A DNA stretch of 10,252 nucleotides from CAKOSP01 sp044432745 (GCA_044432745.1 JAWXUH010000016.1:1-10252); one strand, 5' to 3'. Shown: positions 1-6,403, counted from the stretch's first letter. Notes: generated by a model from the sequence alone, not told the origin. Numbers and translations: made by a program.

Positions 1-9
1 TTTTTTTAT

Positions 10-1113
10 TTATTCGATAGGTAATAATAAACTTAGAGATCCATCGCTAACATACAACGGTAATTCTCCATTCCATGAATCATAAAACATAGATGTAACA
101 ATCATATCATAACATTCTTGATATGTTACATTTTCTTTGATAAGTAATCCATCATTATCAAAAGTATTATGTAAATCATATAACGCTTTTATAGAATTTG
201 CTAATGCAGTTTTTTCCGCTTCTGTTTTGTAAGCATCAGCATCTGCTTCAATTTTAATTATCTGTGCTTCTAGTACGGCAATTTCTTTTTGTATTTCTGC
301 TAATAAAATATCATTATTAGCACTAGCTTCCGCCATAGCAAGTTGATTTTCTAATTCAATCATTTTAACTGCAGCTTCTGCATTTGCTGCAATTAAAGCA
401 GCCTCAGCATTAGCATTTGCTATTTCAATTTGTTGGAGAGCTTCTGCCTTTTGTTTTATGACTGATTCTATTTCACTACCTGCATCTATATCATCAAATG
501 ATGCACTTACTAATGTAACAAAATATCTTTCATATAATCTTTCTCTTAATGTATCTTCAAATGAATATCTAACTGTTTCTAATTCACTACCCATAACACT
601 ATAAATATCAACTTGTGTTGTAGCATATTGTAAACTTTCTTTAACAATTGAATTGATTTGACTTGAACTAATATCATTTGATGAGGATACTTTGTAAAAC
701 TTCCCAGCATCTACAGTATCAATTTTATAAACTATTGTTAGTTCAAAAGTTGCATAAATACTATCTTTTGTTTGCCCTGTGGTTTCTAATTCTATACTTC
801 TATTTGCTGTACTAATTTTTGTCACTTTTGAAAAAATTGATTTTGTTTGAAACCCTTCAGGAAGCGTTTCGTCTTGAATACCTCCATTCATTGAATTAAA
901 TACAACACCAACTTCATTTGCTCCTATCGTAGCAAAGCACCCAAATAATATAAACAACAACCAAATTAATGATACTGGCGTATATTTAATGACTCCCGCT
1001 TTCTTATTTCTCTTCCCTTGTGATTTGTAAGACTCATTTAAATAGTCATCAGCTACAACTATTACTCCTGCTGTTAAAATTGTTAATATAATCATTCCTA
1101 TTAATAATGTCAT
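10..1113 (-). CDS. SPFH/band-7 domain membrane protein (prohibitin/flotillin-like)
   Basis: The 367-residue protein has two hydrophobic segments (about residues 3-21 and 46-66), separated by a short basic stretch. The second is followed by an SPFH-type region at about 65-220 (ANEVGVVF, LPEGFQ, then a beta-rich stretch and a helical stretch containing DTLRERL). A long Ala/Glu/Ile-rich coiled coil follows (about 220-305, with repeated ANAEAA-type segments), as in prohibitins, HflK/C and flotillins, then a non-repetitive tail to 367. SPFH proteins form large ring assemblies on membranes and act as scaffolds for proteases or membrane domains; the exact partner here is unknown. The start is ATG with AAAAGGAG (1123-1130) upstream. 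That site overlaps the stop codon of the DUF3592-like gene, so the two are probably translated together. The double N-terminal anchor is somewhat unusual, since many SPFH proteins have one. Family assignment is firm; the specific role is not. Confidence 0.85.
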   Translation of the reverse strand: MTLLIGMIILTILTAGVIVVADDYLNESYKSQGKRNKKAGVIKYTPVSLIWLLFILFGCFATIGANEVGVVFNSMNGGIQDETLPEGFQTKSIFSKVTKISTANRSIELETTGQTKDSIYATFELTIVYKIDTVDAGKFYKVSSSNDISSSQINSIVKESLQYATTQVDIYSVMGSELETVRYSFEDTLRERLYERYFVTLVSASFDDIDAGSEIESVIKQKAEALQQIEIANANAEAALIAANAEAAVKMIELENQLAMAEASANNDILLAEIQKEIAVLEAQIIKIEADADAYKTEAEKTALANSIKALYDLHNTFDNDGLLIKENVTYQECYDMIVTSMFYDSWNGELPLYVSDGSLSLLLPIE

Positions 1114-1128
1114 TTTTCTTTTCTCCTT

Positions 1129-1632
1129 TTATTTAAATTTGAAGAAATCTTCTTCTATTTCTTCATTTACTATTTTACATTTGATGAATTTAAGAATATC
1201 AAATATACCTATGATTACAACTATCCCACCACCAAAAAAACCTAATAAACCTAATGCTATAAAAACAATTGAAATAACTTTATAAAATGTAAAAAAGTCT
1301 TTTTTTATTGTGTAGTTATCTTCTAAAACATAAAATTCAACCTCTTCACCAATTTCTCTTGGTAAATAGGTAGTTTTTTCTTTTACTAATTCGCTTATAA
1401 TATGATTCTCATTATCACGTGTAAACATATACTCTACCTTATAGTAATAAACACCTTCGCTAAATCCTTCTTGTGTAACAGAAATAACTGTACTTATTAC
1501 ATTATACTGTTTGTAGTCTTCACTTACTTTTTCCAAGTGCATATCAAAAAATAAAAAACCAAAAGATAAACAAACTATTGTTACAACTACAATGCTTATT
1601 AGTTTAATTACATGTATTATTAGTAGTTTCAT
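1129..1632 (-). CDS. DUF3592-like small membrane protein
   Basis: The 167-residue protein has one N-terminal span (about 6-29), a central soluble beta-rich part (about 40-112) and a long hydrophobic C-terminal segment (about 115-147, Gly-rich), ending in a charged acidic/aromatic tail. The central part has the pattern of DUF3592 proteins: an early Val/Ile/Ser strand, then YYYKVEYMF, a charged turn (TRDNENH), and G-E-x-V-E-F-Y-V followed by a short Asp/Asn turn. This layout of membrane span, small beta domain and membrane span is typical of that family, whose function is not known. AAGGAG (1641-1646) stands upstream of the ATG. The stop codon lies within the ribosome binding site of the following SPFH gene, suggesting the two proteins are made together and perhaps act together at the membrane. 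The family call rests on architecture and pattern only. Confidence 0.7.
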   Translation of the reverse strand: MKLLIIHVIKLISIVVVTIVCLSFGFLFFDMHLEKVSEDYKQYNVISTVISVTQEGFSEGVYYYKVEYMFTRDNENHIISELVKEKTTYLPREIGEEVEFYVLEDNYTIKKDFFTFYKVISIVFIALGLLGFFGGGIVVIIGIFDILKFIKCKIVNEEIEEDFFKFK

Positions 1633-1668
1633 TCAAATCACTCCTTCCAAAAATCTTGTTGTTATGCT

Positions 1669-1697
1669 ATTTTAAATTTTAACAGTATGAAAATCAA
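1669..1697 (-). promoter_or_regulatory. Probable vegetative promoter of the DUF3592-SPFH pair
   Basis: Reading the minus strand, TTGATT (1692-1697) and TAAAAT (1669-1674) are separated by exactly 17 bases. Transcription would start near 1662, giving an untranslated leader of about 30 bases that contains the AAGGAG site. Such matches arise easily in AT-rich DNA, so this is only probable. Confidence 0.4.
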
Positions 1698-1795
1698 CTA
1701 ATTCAAATTTATCAAGTGAAATTACACATCTACTTATTACACTTAAAAAGTATTATTCACTTTAACAATGTAAAAACAGCTACTTACTAAAAATA

Positions 1796-1876
1796 CTAAA
1801 TCACAAATAATATACAAAACATTGTCACACATAACACAATAAAAAATAAAATCATTTTTTTTCTTTCTTCTTCCAT
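1796..1876 (-). CDS. Small single-span membrane peptide (26 residues)
   Basis: An ATG preceded at 7 bases by GAGGGGT (1884-1890) opens a 26-codon frame ending in TAG. The product starts with a charged head (MEEERKK) and continues as one uninterrupted hydrophobic helix of about 18 residues (ILFFIVLCVTMF and on), so it would be a single-pass membrane peptide with the charged end probably in the cytoplasm. The good ribosome binding site and the clean head-plus-helix layout are the reasons to call it. It sits just after the terminator that ends the Hip-associated operon and before the DUF3592-SPFH pair, on the same strand, so it may belong with either the membrane pair or nothing else. I do not recognise a family. 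A longer overlapping frame (1743-1967) is less credible, because it would run through the terminator hairpin. Confidence 0.5.
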   Translation of the reverse strand: MEEERKKMILFFIVLCVTMFCILFVI

Positions 1877-1910
1877 AACAATCACCCCTCAAACTAATGT
1901 TAGCATAAAA

Positions 1911-1952
1911 AAATGTAAAAAAAAGTAAAGTTGCAAATAATGCAACTTTACT
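1911..1952 (-). terminator. Intrinsic terminator ending the Hip-associated operon
   Basis: A perfect 12-bp stem (1924-1935 with 1941-1952; arms AGTAAAGTTGCA and its complement) closes a 5-base loop. On the minus strand it is followed by a run of eight T and another T-rich stretch. It lies about 20 bases after the stop of the last gene of the five-gene unit. Confidence 0.85.
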
Positions 1953-1973
1953 ATTACTTATATTCAAATTTTT

Positions 1974-2966
1974 CTAATTAGGATATAGTTCAACAACATC
2001 TCCATTTTGCTTTTCACACATATATCTGTAAGATAACATCTTCTTTCCAATTAATATCAATTCAACTACACTTAACAATAAGATAATTGTTGAAAAAACA
2101 AGTAATAATGGACCGTTATTTATGATGAAGAACATCAATGTGAAAGAAAAATTAATACTATTAATGCAAACAAAATATAATGTTCTTTTAAATGGATCAG
2201 AATGCTCATCATACATTTTATTAAATTGTTTCGGAACTTTTAAAAATGAAAAAATACTGTAACCAAAATAGAATAAAGACGTTACCGAATACACCATAAA
2301 AAATTTATAAGATAAATCATCATTATTTTTATAAATAGAGGAATAAAATATATTCAAAATTATTACAGTTAAGAACAGTAATATCGTAATAAATTTCATA
2401 AATCTAAGAACTAAATAATAATTGTTATTAGTATTTTTCATTATAAATCTGATATTATCGAGGTAATGTATACTAAATGATCTTTTTGGGGAAAATATAT
2501 AAATAGAGGCACTGCAAGAAGACGCTAAAAATGGTACAAATATTGGATAAAATATGAAAAATGGGGAAAGAAAACTTGAAAAGAATAAAATAACACTTAT
2601 AATGCTAAACACTATAATTTGGATATATGCTTTTTTAATTGTAGGAAATACTACTTTTACTTCTTGTATTTTTTCTACTTCTATCGCCTCATACTCATCA
2701 CGATTCAAAATAGAAATTTGAAGTTTTTCTTCATTTGAGTAAAATATATCATTAGGTGTTACACTAAAGTATTTTGCTGCTTGATAAATCTGCTCAATAC
2801 CTATAGAAACTTTATTTGATTTCCATTTAGATACTATTCCTTTCGGTAAATTGTTATCTAATTCGTATTTCACTTGACTTATATCAAGCGTATTTAAATA
2901 ATAAAAGAAATTAGTTACTATTGTACTATTGCGGTTACATCTCATTTTTTTTTGAATTAATCCCAT
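1974..2966 (-). CDS. Membrane-anchored XRE-like HTH protein, paralogue 2
   Basis: The 330-residue protein starts with a DNA-binding-like region (about 15-78): FFYYLNTLDIS, then LPKGIVSKWKS (40-50) as the likely recognition helix, then EQIYQAAKYFSVTPNDIFY, which closes the fold as in XRE repressors. A charged linker follows, then about six membrane spans (near 115-135, 136-157, 190-210, 221-242, 267-283, 286-306) and a short tail ending ELYPN. It is a full-length paralogue of the gene just upstream and overlaps it by 10 bp: its ATG lies in the CCATGG that encodes the last residues of that protein. GGGGTGA (2977-2983) precedes this ATG. An internal Met8 fits the paralogue's length better but lacks a ribosome binding site. 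A membrane-held regulator or sensor is an inference; I know of no named family. Confidence 0.8.
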   Translation of the reverse strand: MGLIQKKMRCNRNSTIVTNFFYYLNTLDISQVKYELDNNLPKGIVSKWKSNKVSIGIEQIYQAAKYFSVTPNDIFYSNEEKLQISILNRDEYEAIEVEKIQEVKVVFPTIKKAYIQIIVFSIISVILFFSSFLSPFFIFYPIFVPFLASSCSASIYIFSPKRSFSIHYLDNIRFIMKNTNNNYYLVLRFMKFITILLFLTVIILNIFYSSIYKNNDDLSYKFFMVYSVTSLFYFGYSIFSFLKVPKQFNKMYDEHSDPFKRTLYFVCINSINFSFTLMFFIINNGPLLLVFSTIILLLSVVELILIGKKMLSYRYMCEKQNGDVVELYPN

Positions 2967-3949
2967 GGAAATAGATTCACCCCTTTTGCACCATACGCGT
3001 GATATACAACTTTATATTCAAGCATCTTTTGTTTTGTAACATAAAAATCAATTGCATCAAATATGAAAATTATAAGTGCGATTGCAACTAAATGTAAATT
3101 AAAAATGTAAAATGATATAAACACAGTTAATAAGATTAAAAATATATTTCCAATTAAAGTACATAGTTTTTGTGTATATTTATCTGTCTTTTCATTGTAA
3201 ATTTTATCATAGTGTTTTAATATAGGTGAATCAATTTTCAAAAATACAAGATGTGTACATACTAACAAAGTTATAATTACTAACATCAATAAATTACTGT
3301 CAACTTCAACAGCATTTGAAAACTGTCCATACAAATCGATTAAAACATTAAACAATAATACGCCTATAGTAACAAGTAAAAGAATATTAGTAATTTTGGA
3401 ACAAATTTTAAATATATAGTGTTTATCTTCCTCTTCATCGATTTGAAAATTAATTTTATCTAAATGATTTATAGTATATGAAATATTTTTACTATTGATA
3501 TATGGCTTTTTCAAGAAAAATTGTGAAATAAAAAAAGGGAAAGCAAAAGAAACGGCATATTCTCCAATGCTAACGAAAAATATTAATAAAATAATAAAAA
3601 TGCAAATAATATATATAATATTTTTCCACCAATTTTTTATAGAATGTGTGAAAAATTTAACTTTTTCAACCTTATGTATTAAATAAGCAGTACTTTTATC
3701 ATCTGTCAATGTTAATATATTATCCTTTTCAGCTTTATCATAAATTAAATCATTAATTGTTATACCGAAAAAACATGCAGCATTATGTAATTGTTCTACT
3801 GTGATATTTACTGTTTTATTCTTCCATTTAGATAGTGTGCCTTTTGGCAATCCTTGTTCTTCTTCATATTGCTTTTGTGAAAAATCACTGTTATTTAAAT
3901 AAAAAAAGAAATTTTCAACTATTACATCATTTCTATATATAGTACCCAT
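2957..3949 (-). CDS. Membrane-anchored XRE-like HTH protein, paralogue 1
   Basis: The 330-residue protein has the same plan as its downstream neighbour: an HTH region (about 8-72) with the turn LPKGTLSKWKN (34-44) and EQLHNAACFFGITINDLIY, a linker with paired lysines, and about six membrane spans (near 109-128, 130-146, 186-206, 218-237, 264-282, 284-303). It ends in a short cytoplasmic tail (NLFPWD). Segments shared with the paralogue run along the whole length, for example INHLDKINF against IHYLDNIRF, and KMLEYK against KMLSYR. This shows tandem duplication followed by strong divergence. AAAGGAG (3959-3965) precedes the ATG. Only 27 bases separate it from the hipT stop, so it is very likely co-transcribed with hipBST. 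The N-terminal HTH could bind the same or another operator, or serve as a protein-protein contact. The function is unknown. Confidence 0.8.
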   Translation of the reverse strand: MGTIYRNDVIVENFFFYLNNSDFSQKQYEEEQGLPKGTLSKWKNKTVNITVEQLHNAACFFGITINDLIYDKAEKDNILTLTDDKSTAYLIHKVEKVKFFTHSIKNWWKNIIYIICIFIILLIFFVSIGEYAVSFAFPFFISQFFLKKPYINSKNISYTINHLDKINFQIDEEEDKHYIFKICSKITNILLLVTIGVLLFNVLIDLYGQFSNAVEVDSNLLMLVIITLLVCTHLVFLKIDSPILKHYDKIYNEKTDKYTQKLCTLIGNIFLILLTVFISFYIFNLHLVAIALIIFIFDAIDFYVTKQKMLEYKVVYHAYGAKGVNLFPWD

Positions 3950-3976
3950 AACCTATCACTCCTTTGTTAATTAAAA

Positions 3977-4912
3977 TTAACTTATTATTTTGATTCGCTC
4001 ATTTATCAAATTAATTAATTTTATTTTCATCAAATCACTTATATACGATTCATTTATTAAATTAATATACTCAGTTTCTAATCCAATAAATTTCTTAAAT
4101 ATTTTATTAATTGTATTATCAGTCAGCTCACATTTTCTACCAAAAACCACTAAATCTTTTTTGGTAATATTTTTCTTTATACCATTTAATGTTAAAGCTG
4201 TTTGCTCTAAATCAGATTTTAAAATAATATTTACAGGTAAAATATCATACGAAGGACAAAGATAATATCCTTTAGTTTCATAATCTTCAATAATAGAAAA
4301 ATTTTTCAAATGCATATCTGAATTCCCAACAATGAAAGAAAAAATAATCCTCATAAAAAGTTCAACAATATCTAACTTTGACTGAGACGAATATTTTTCA
4401 ATTATTTTAATACATCTTTCATAAGACCCTAAATATTTATCTTCAGTTAATCTTAGATCTAATTGACAAAAATCTTCCATAGCAAGTTTTACAAGTTTAT
4501 TACCTTTGAAATCACGATCTATTCGTTTAGTAATATATGCATATTCATTCCCTATTCTAATTAAAGCATGATCTACAGTAATCAAGTTTGATATATTTGC
4601 TAAAGACATAACTAAATGTTCTGCTTCTGGCAAATACTCAAACTCTTCAGTTTGCGGTTTCAAAATATATCTTGTTGGGAAGTTTACTAATGTTAATTTA
4701 TTTGATTCAACATTTAATGTTAAAGACATTTTCTTTTGCACACCAGGTACAGTGATATAATTATTTATATTATTAATAATATATTTGTTTAGTTCTTCAT
4801 CATTTAATGAAATAGATGGTATTTTAGTTGTACTAAAAAACTTTTTAATACATTTTTTATGCCAATCTATTTCATTTTCAAGAAGTTTTTTATTACAATG
4901 TAGACAATTCAT
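3977..4912 (-). CDS. hipT: HipT-like Ser/Thr kinase toxin (HipA C-terminal core)
   Basis: The 311-residue protein is the kinase core of HipA without the N-terminal subdomain. Visible motifs are the Gly-loop region TVPGVQKKMSL (54-64), the ATP-binding lysine in YILKP (K85), the acidic helix LPEAEH (95-100), KRIDRD (129-134), the catalytic loop GNSDMHLKN (196-204, D199) and the metal-binding SYD (D223). Kinases of this kind phosphorylate a tRNA-charging enzyme; EPEC HipT targets tryptophanyl-tRNA synthetase and HipA targets GltX. The target here is not predictable. The N-terminus carries C3, C6, H18 and C21, a possible metal-binding knuckle. At the Gly loop, where EPEC HipT has two autophosphorylated serines, I see T54 and P56. 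The ATG overlaps the hipS stop (ATGA) and uses GGAGG inside hipS. Full-length HipA is about 440 residues; the missing part is supplied by HipS. Confidence 0.9.
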   Translation of the reverse strand: MNCLHCNKKLLENEIDWHKKCIKKFFSTTKIPSISLNDEELNKYIINNINNYITVPGVQKKMSLTLNVESNKLTLVNFPTRYILKPQTEEFEYLPEAEHLVMSLANISNLITVDHALIRIGNEYAYITKRIDRDFKGNKLVKLAMEDFCQLDLRLTEDKYLGSYERCIKIIEKYSSQSKLDIVELFMRIIFSFIVGNSDMHLKNFSIIEDYETKGYYLCPSYDILPVNIILKSDLEQTALTLNGIKKNITKKDLVVFGRKCELTDNTINKIFKKFIGLETEYINLINESYISDLMKIKLINLINERIKIIS

Positions 4913-5232
4913 TTTCTTTCCTCCACAGTTACATTCCCTATAGAATCCTTTGAAGATACAAGCAAAATACTGAATCTATCTTTATGATCTAATTTCCATT
5001 TTTGTACCACCTTTTGTAGTAACCATCCTTCAGGAATCAGTCCATCAAAAAAAGGAAATAATATTTTTGACTCATACAATTTATTAGATAATGGCATTGT
5101 TAAAGAAATTGATTTTTTATTTTTTTCAATATATTCAACATCATATTCAAATGAATACCCTTCATCTGTTTGATTTAAAATACCACAATAAATATCCTCT
5201 ACAAATACATTAGCGCTTTTAAGTATTTCCAT
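4909..5232 (-). CDS. hipS: HipS-like antitoxin (free-standing HipA N-terminal subdomain)
   Basis: The 107-residue protein matches the N-terminal subdomain 1 of HipA: an early beta strand with the repeated Gly turn (VEDIYCGIL), the core YIEKNKKSISLTMPLS (34-49), the signature FPFFDGLIPEGWLL (59-72), and the end DRFSILLVSSKDSIGNV (85-101). In classic HipA this subdomain is fused to the kinase. Here it is its own gene between hipB and hipT, as in HipBST systems, where HipS rather than HipB neutralises the kinase. It overlaps hipB by 14 bp and hipT by 4 bp, so the three products are probably made in a set ratio. AGGAAG stands upstream of its ATG, inside the hipB end. The antitoxin role is transferred from the family; the domain call is clear. 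Confidence 0.88.
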   Translation of the reverse strand: MEILKSANVFVEDIYCGILNQTDEGYSFEYDVEYIEKNKKSISLTMPLSNKLYESKILFPFFDGLIPEGWLLQKVVQKWKLDHKDRFSILLVSSKDSIGNVTVEERK

Positions 5233-5434
5233 TTATATCTTCCTTTCTTCCAGGTACTAATTCATATGAAAACATTGATAAAGCAATATTCACCTTATCC
5301 ATTCTTAATGTTACCTTACCTTGTTCTAATTCTCTTATAAATCTAAGACCTAATCCACTTCTTAATGCAAACTCCTCTTGTGTCATTTTAGACTTTTTTC
5401 TATTTATTTTTATAAACTCAGAAACTTTATTCAC
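5219..5434 (-). CDS. hipB: HipB-like XRE DNA-binding protein
   Basis: This 71-residue protein is almost entirely one XRE helix-turn-helix: MTQEEFALRSGLGLRFIREL (17-36) holds the two core helices, followed by EQGKVTLRMDKVNIALSMF, the typical HipB continuation. It should dimerise and bind the operators overlapping its own promoter, repressing the operon, probably together with the HipS-HipT complex. The start is a GTG with GAGGTGA (5439-5445) just before it. No ATG exists at a suitable place, and the GTG start falls immediately after the promoter. The gene overlaps hipS by 14 bp. Confidence 0.88.
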   Translation of the reverse strand: MNKVSEFIKINRKKSKMTQEEFALRSGLGLRFIRELEQGKVTLRMDKVNIALSMFSYELVPGRKEDINGNT

Positions 5435-5451
5435 AGTATCACCTCACTATT

Positions 5452-5480
5452 ATAATATACCCTATAAGGTATAATGTCAA
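5452..5480 (-). promoter_or_regulatory. hipBST operon promoter
   Basis: On the minus strand a perfect -35 box TTGACA (5475-5480) and the -10 box TATTAT (5452-5457, 5 of 6 consensus) are 17 bases apart. Operator 1 fills the spacer exactly. Transcription would begin near 5445, so the mRNA has almost no leader and begins at the GAGGTGA ribosome binding site of hipB. A repressor bound in the spacer would block RNA polymerase directly. Confidence 0.8.
5456..5473. promoter_or_regulatory. HipB operator 1 (between -35 and -10)
   Basis: The 18-bp sequence TATACCCTATAAGGTATA is an inverted repeat of TATACC around a 6-bp centre. This resembles the TATCC-N8-GGATA operators of E. coli HipB. It fills the spacer between the two promoter boxes. 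Binding by HipB is inferred from position and form. Confidence 0.75.
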
Positions 5481-5496
5481 TGTTTTTAAACTATTT

Positions 5497-5514
5497 TATA
5501 CCTTATAGGGTATA
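5497..5514. promoter_or_regulatory. HipB operator 2 (upstream, exact reverse complement of operator 1)
   Basis: TATACCTTATAGGGTATA is the exact reverse complement of operator 1 and lies 41 bp from it centre to centre, close to four helical turns. The match extends to 23 bp on each arm (5452-5474 with 5496-5518), leaving a 21-base centre. The spacing would place two HipB dimers on the same DNA face, allowing cooperative binding or bridging by HipS-HipT. Confidence 0.75.
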
Positions 5515-5582
5515 TTATTAAAAATATTTTTATTAGTAATAATACATTAAATTTACGATCAAATTAAATATATTAGAAGAAT

Positions 5583-5621
5583 GCAAAAAAACTATATATC
5601 AATAATGATAGATAGTTTTGC
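5583..5621. terminator. Terminator-like hairpin between hipB and the GNAT gene
   Basis: A 13-bp stem with one mismatch (5588-5600 with 5607-5619) closes the 6-base loop AATAAT. T-rich runs follow on both strands: seven T on the minus strand and TTATTTTTT on the plus strand. It could stop transcripts from the GNAT gene before they enter the hip promoter. Nothing on the plus strand upstream needs it. Confidence 0.45.
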
Positions 5622-5646
5622 TCTTATTTTTTAGATACACATCCTA

Positions 5647-5748
5647 ATGAAAAAAAACATTAGATTTATTAAAACTTATGACAATTATAACGGAAACTTC
5701 CCAGCAGTGACTTTGTCTCAAGAAAAGGATACGTTTGATTTTATAAAA
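5647..5748 (+). pseudogene. Decayed 3' fragment of a cotJB-type spore coat gene
   Basis: Read from 5647, the frame gives an IR-FIK segment and then YDNYNGNFPAVT (residues 11-22) through DTFDFIK. It aligns without gaps over 26 codons (5671-5748) to 9826-9903, the end of the CotJB part of the intact cotJ gene in this window (YNYYNENFPALT ... SYDYIN). By my count 12 of 26 residues and about 52 of 78 bases agree, including a 12-base exact run (AACTTCCCAGCA). Just upstream the match continues (IR and IK, with two codons missing). The remaining CotJB parts (LYLDTHP, PWPWE) are absent, there is no ribosome binding site, and the frame runs on into unrelated hydrophobic codons to 5823. A broken duplicate is the simplest reading; a short independent gene is less likely. 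Confidence 0.5.
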
Positions 5749-5814
5749 ATTTATATTCTAATTATTATCTTATCAACTTTTGGAATATCATTTCAAAATT
5801 ACTATAACCTTTTT

Positions 5815-6279
5815 TTATTTTAGTTTTTCTTTATCAATTCTAAACCCAGTCCAACCATGCATTTGTATTGCATCCATACTTAAATAGAAATCAATACTAG
5901 GTTTATTCCAATCTAAACAATTCCATTCTAATCTACCACAATCTCTTTGAATTGCTATTTCTTTCATTTTTAATAATAATGCTTTTCCATAACCTTTATT
6001 TCTATATTCTTCTAATACAAATAAATCTTCTAGGAATATTCCAGGTTTTCCTAAGAAAGTTGAAAAACTAGAAAAAAACAATGCAAACCCTACTTCTTTA
6101 CCATTTTCTAATAAAAATAATACTTCAGCTTTCTTTTTATTAAAAATTGAATCTTTTAATAATTCACTTGTTGCCACTACTTCATCTTCTAACTTTTCAT
6201 AAATAGCTAGTTTAGTTATAAAGTCTAATATTAAATCACAATCATTTTCTACAGCAAATCTAAAACTAATATTATTCAT
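5815..6279 (-). CDS. GNAT acetyltransferase, diamine/spermidine acetyltransferase-like
   Basis: The 154-residue protein is one GNAT domain that moves an acetyl group from acetyl-CoA to an amine. Resemblance is closest to the SSAT/diamine N-acetyltransferase group: YEKLEDEVVATSELL (27-41), FSTFLGKPGIFLEDLFV (72-88, with E84), the acetyl-CoA loop EYRNKGYGKALL (91-102), CGRLEWNCLDWNKPSIDFY (114-132) with the catalytic-type tyrosine at 132, and a final WTGFRID strand. The length is normal for the family. GAGGTG lies just upstream of the ATG. The gene is alone on its strand and diverges from msrA, with 124 bases between the starts. The likely substrate is a polyamine or small diamine, but amino-acid-like substrates are also known in this group and the sequence alone does not decide it. 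Confidence 0.87.
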   Translation of the reverse strand: MNNISFRFAVENDCDLILDFITKLAIYEKLEDEVVATSELLKDSIFNKKKAEVLFLLENGKEVGFALFFSSFSTFLGKPGIFLEDLFVLEEYRNKGYGKALLLKMKEIAIQRDCGRLEWNCLDWNKPSIDFYLSMDAIQMHGWTGFRIDKEKLK

Positions 6280-6351
6280 AATACACCTCTTCTATAAATA
6301 CATTTTACACTATGTCCAGTTATAATACTAATATTTTGCGTAAATAATAAC

Positions 6352-6380
6352 TTGATTATATATCTAATAACTTTTATAAT
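6352..6380 (+). promoter_or_regulatory. msrA promoter
   Basis: TTGATT (6352-6357) and a perfect TATAAT (6375-6380) are 17 bases apart. Transcription would start near 6387, a few bases before the GGAGG ribosome binding site (6393-6397). Confidence 0.75.
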
Positions 6381-6403
6381 TAAATAAGATATGGAGGATT
6401 ATT

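Noticed and set aside
1743..1967. 74-codon minus-strand frame overlapping the 26-residue peptide gene
   Set aside because: It would start inside the operon terminator hairpin and has no ribosome binding site; its middle is a different frame of the better-supported small peptide.
2943..2945. Alternative start of the second HTH-membrane paralogue at Met8
   Set aside because: It matches the paralogue's length slightly better but has only an A-run upstream, while the first ATG has GGGGTGA and overlaps the previous gene in a coupled manner.
3495..3686. 63-codon plus-strand frame
   Set aside because: It lies wholly inside the antisense strand of the first HTH-membrane paralogue; lysine/isoleucine-rich shadow frame without start signals.
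3966..3981. Inverted repeat GTTAATTAAAATTAAC at the hipT stop
   Set aside because: Only 7 A/T-rich pairs with a 2-base loop and no T-run in the right place; too weak to be a terminator separating hipT from the next gene.
3990..4265. 91-codon plus-strand frame
   Set aside because: Antisense shadow of the hipT C-terminal part; no ribosome binding site or recognisable motif.
6301..6345. Possible minus-strand promoter for the GNAT gene (TAAAAT near 6303)
   Set aside because: No acceptable -35 box at 16-18 bases; the gene must have a promoter here but I cannot place it.
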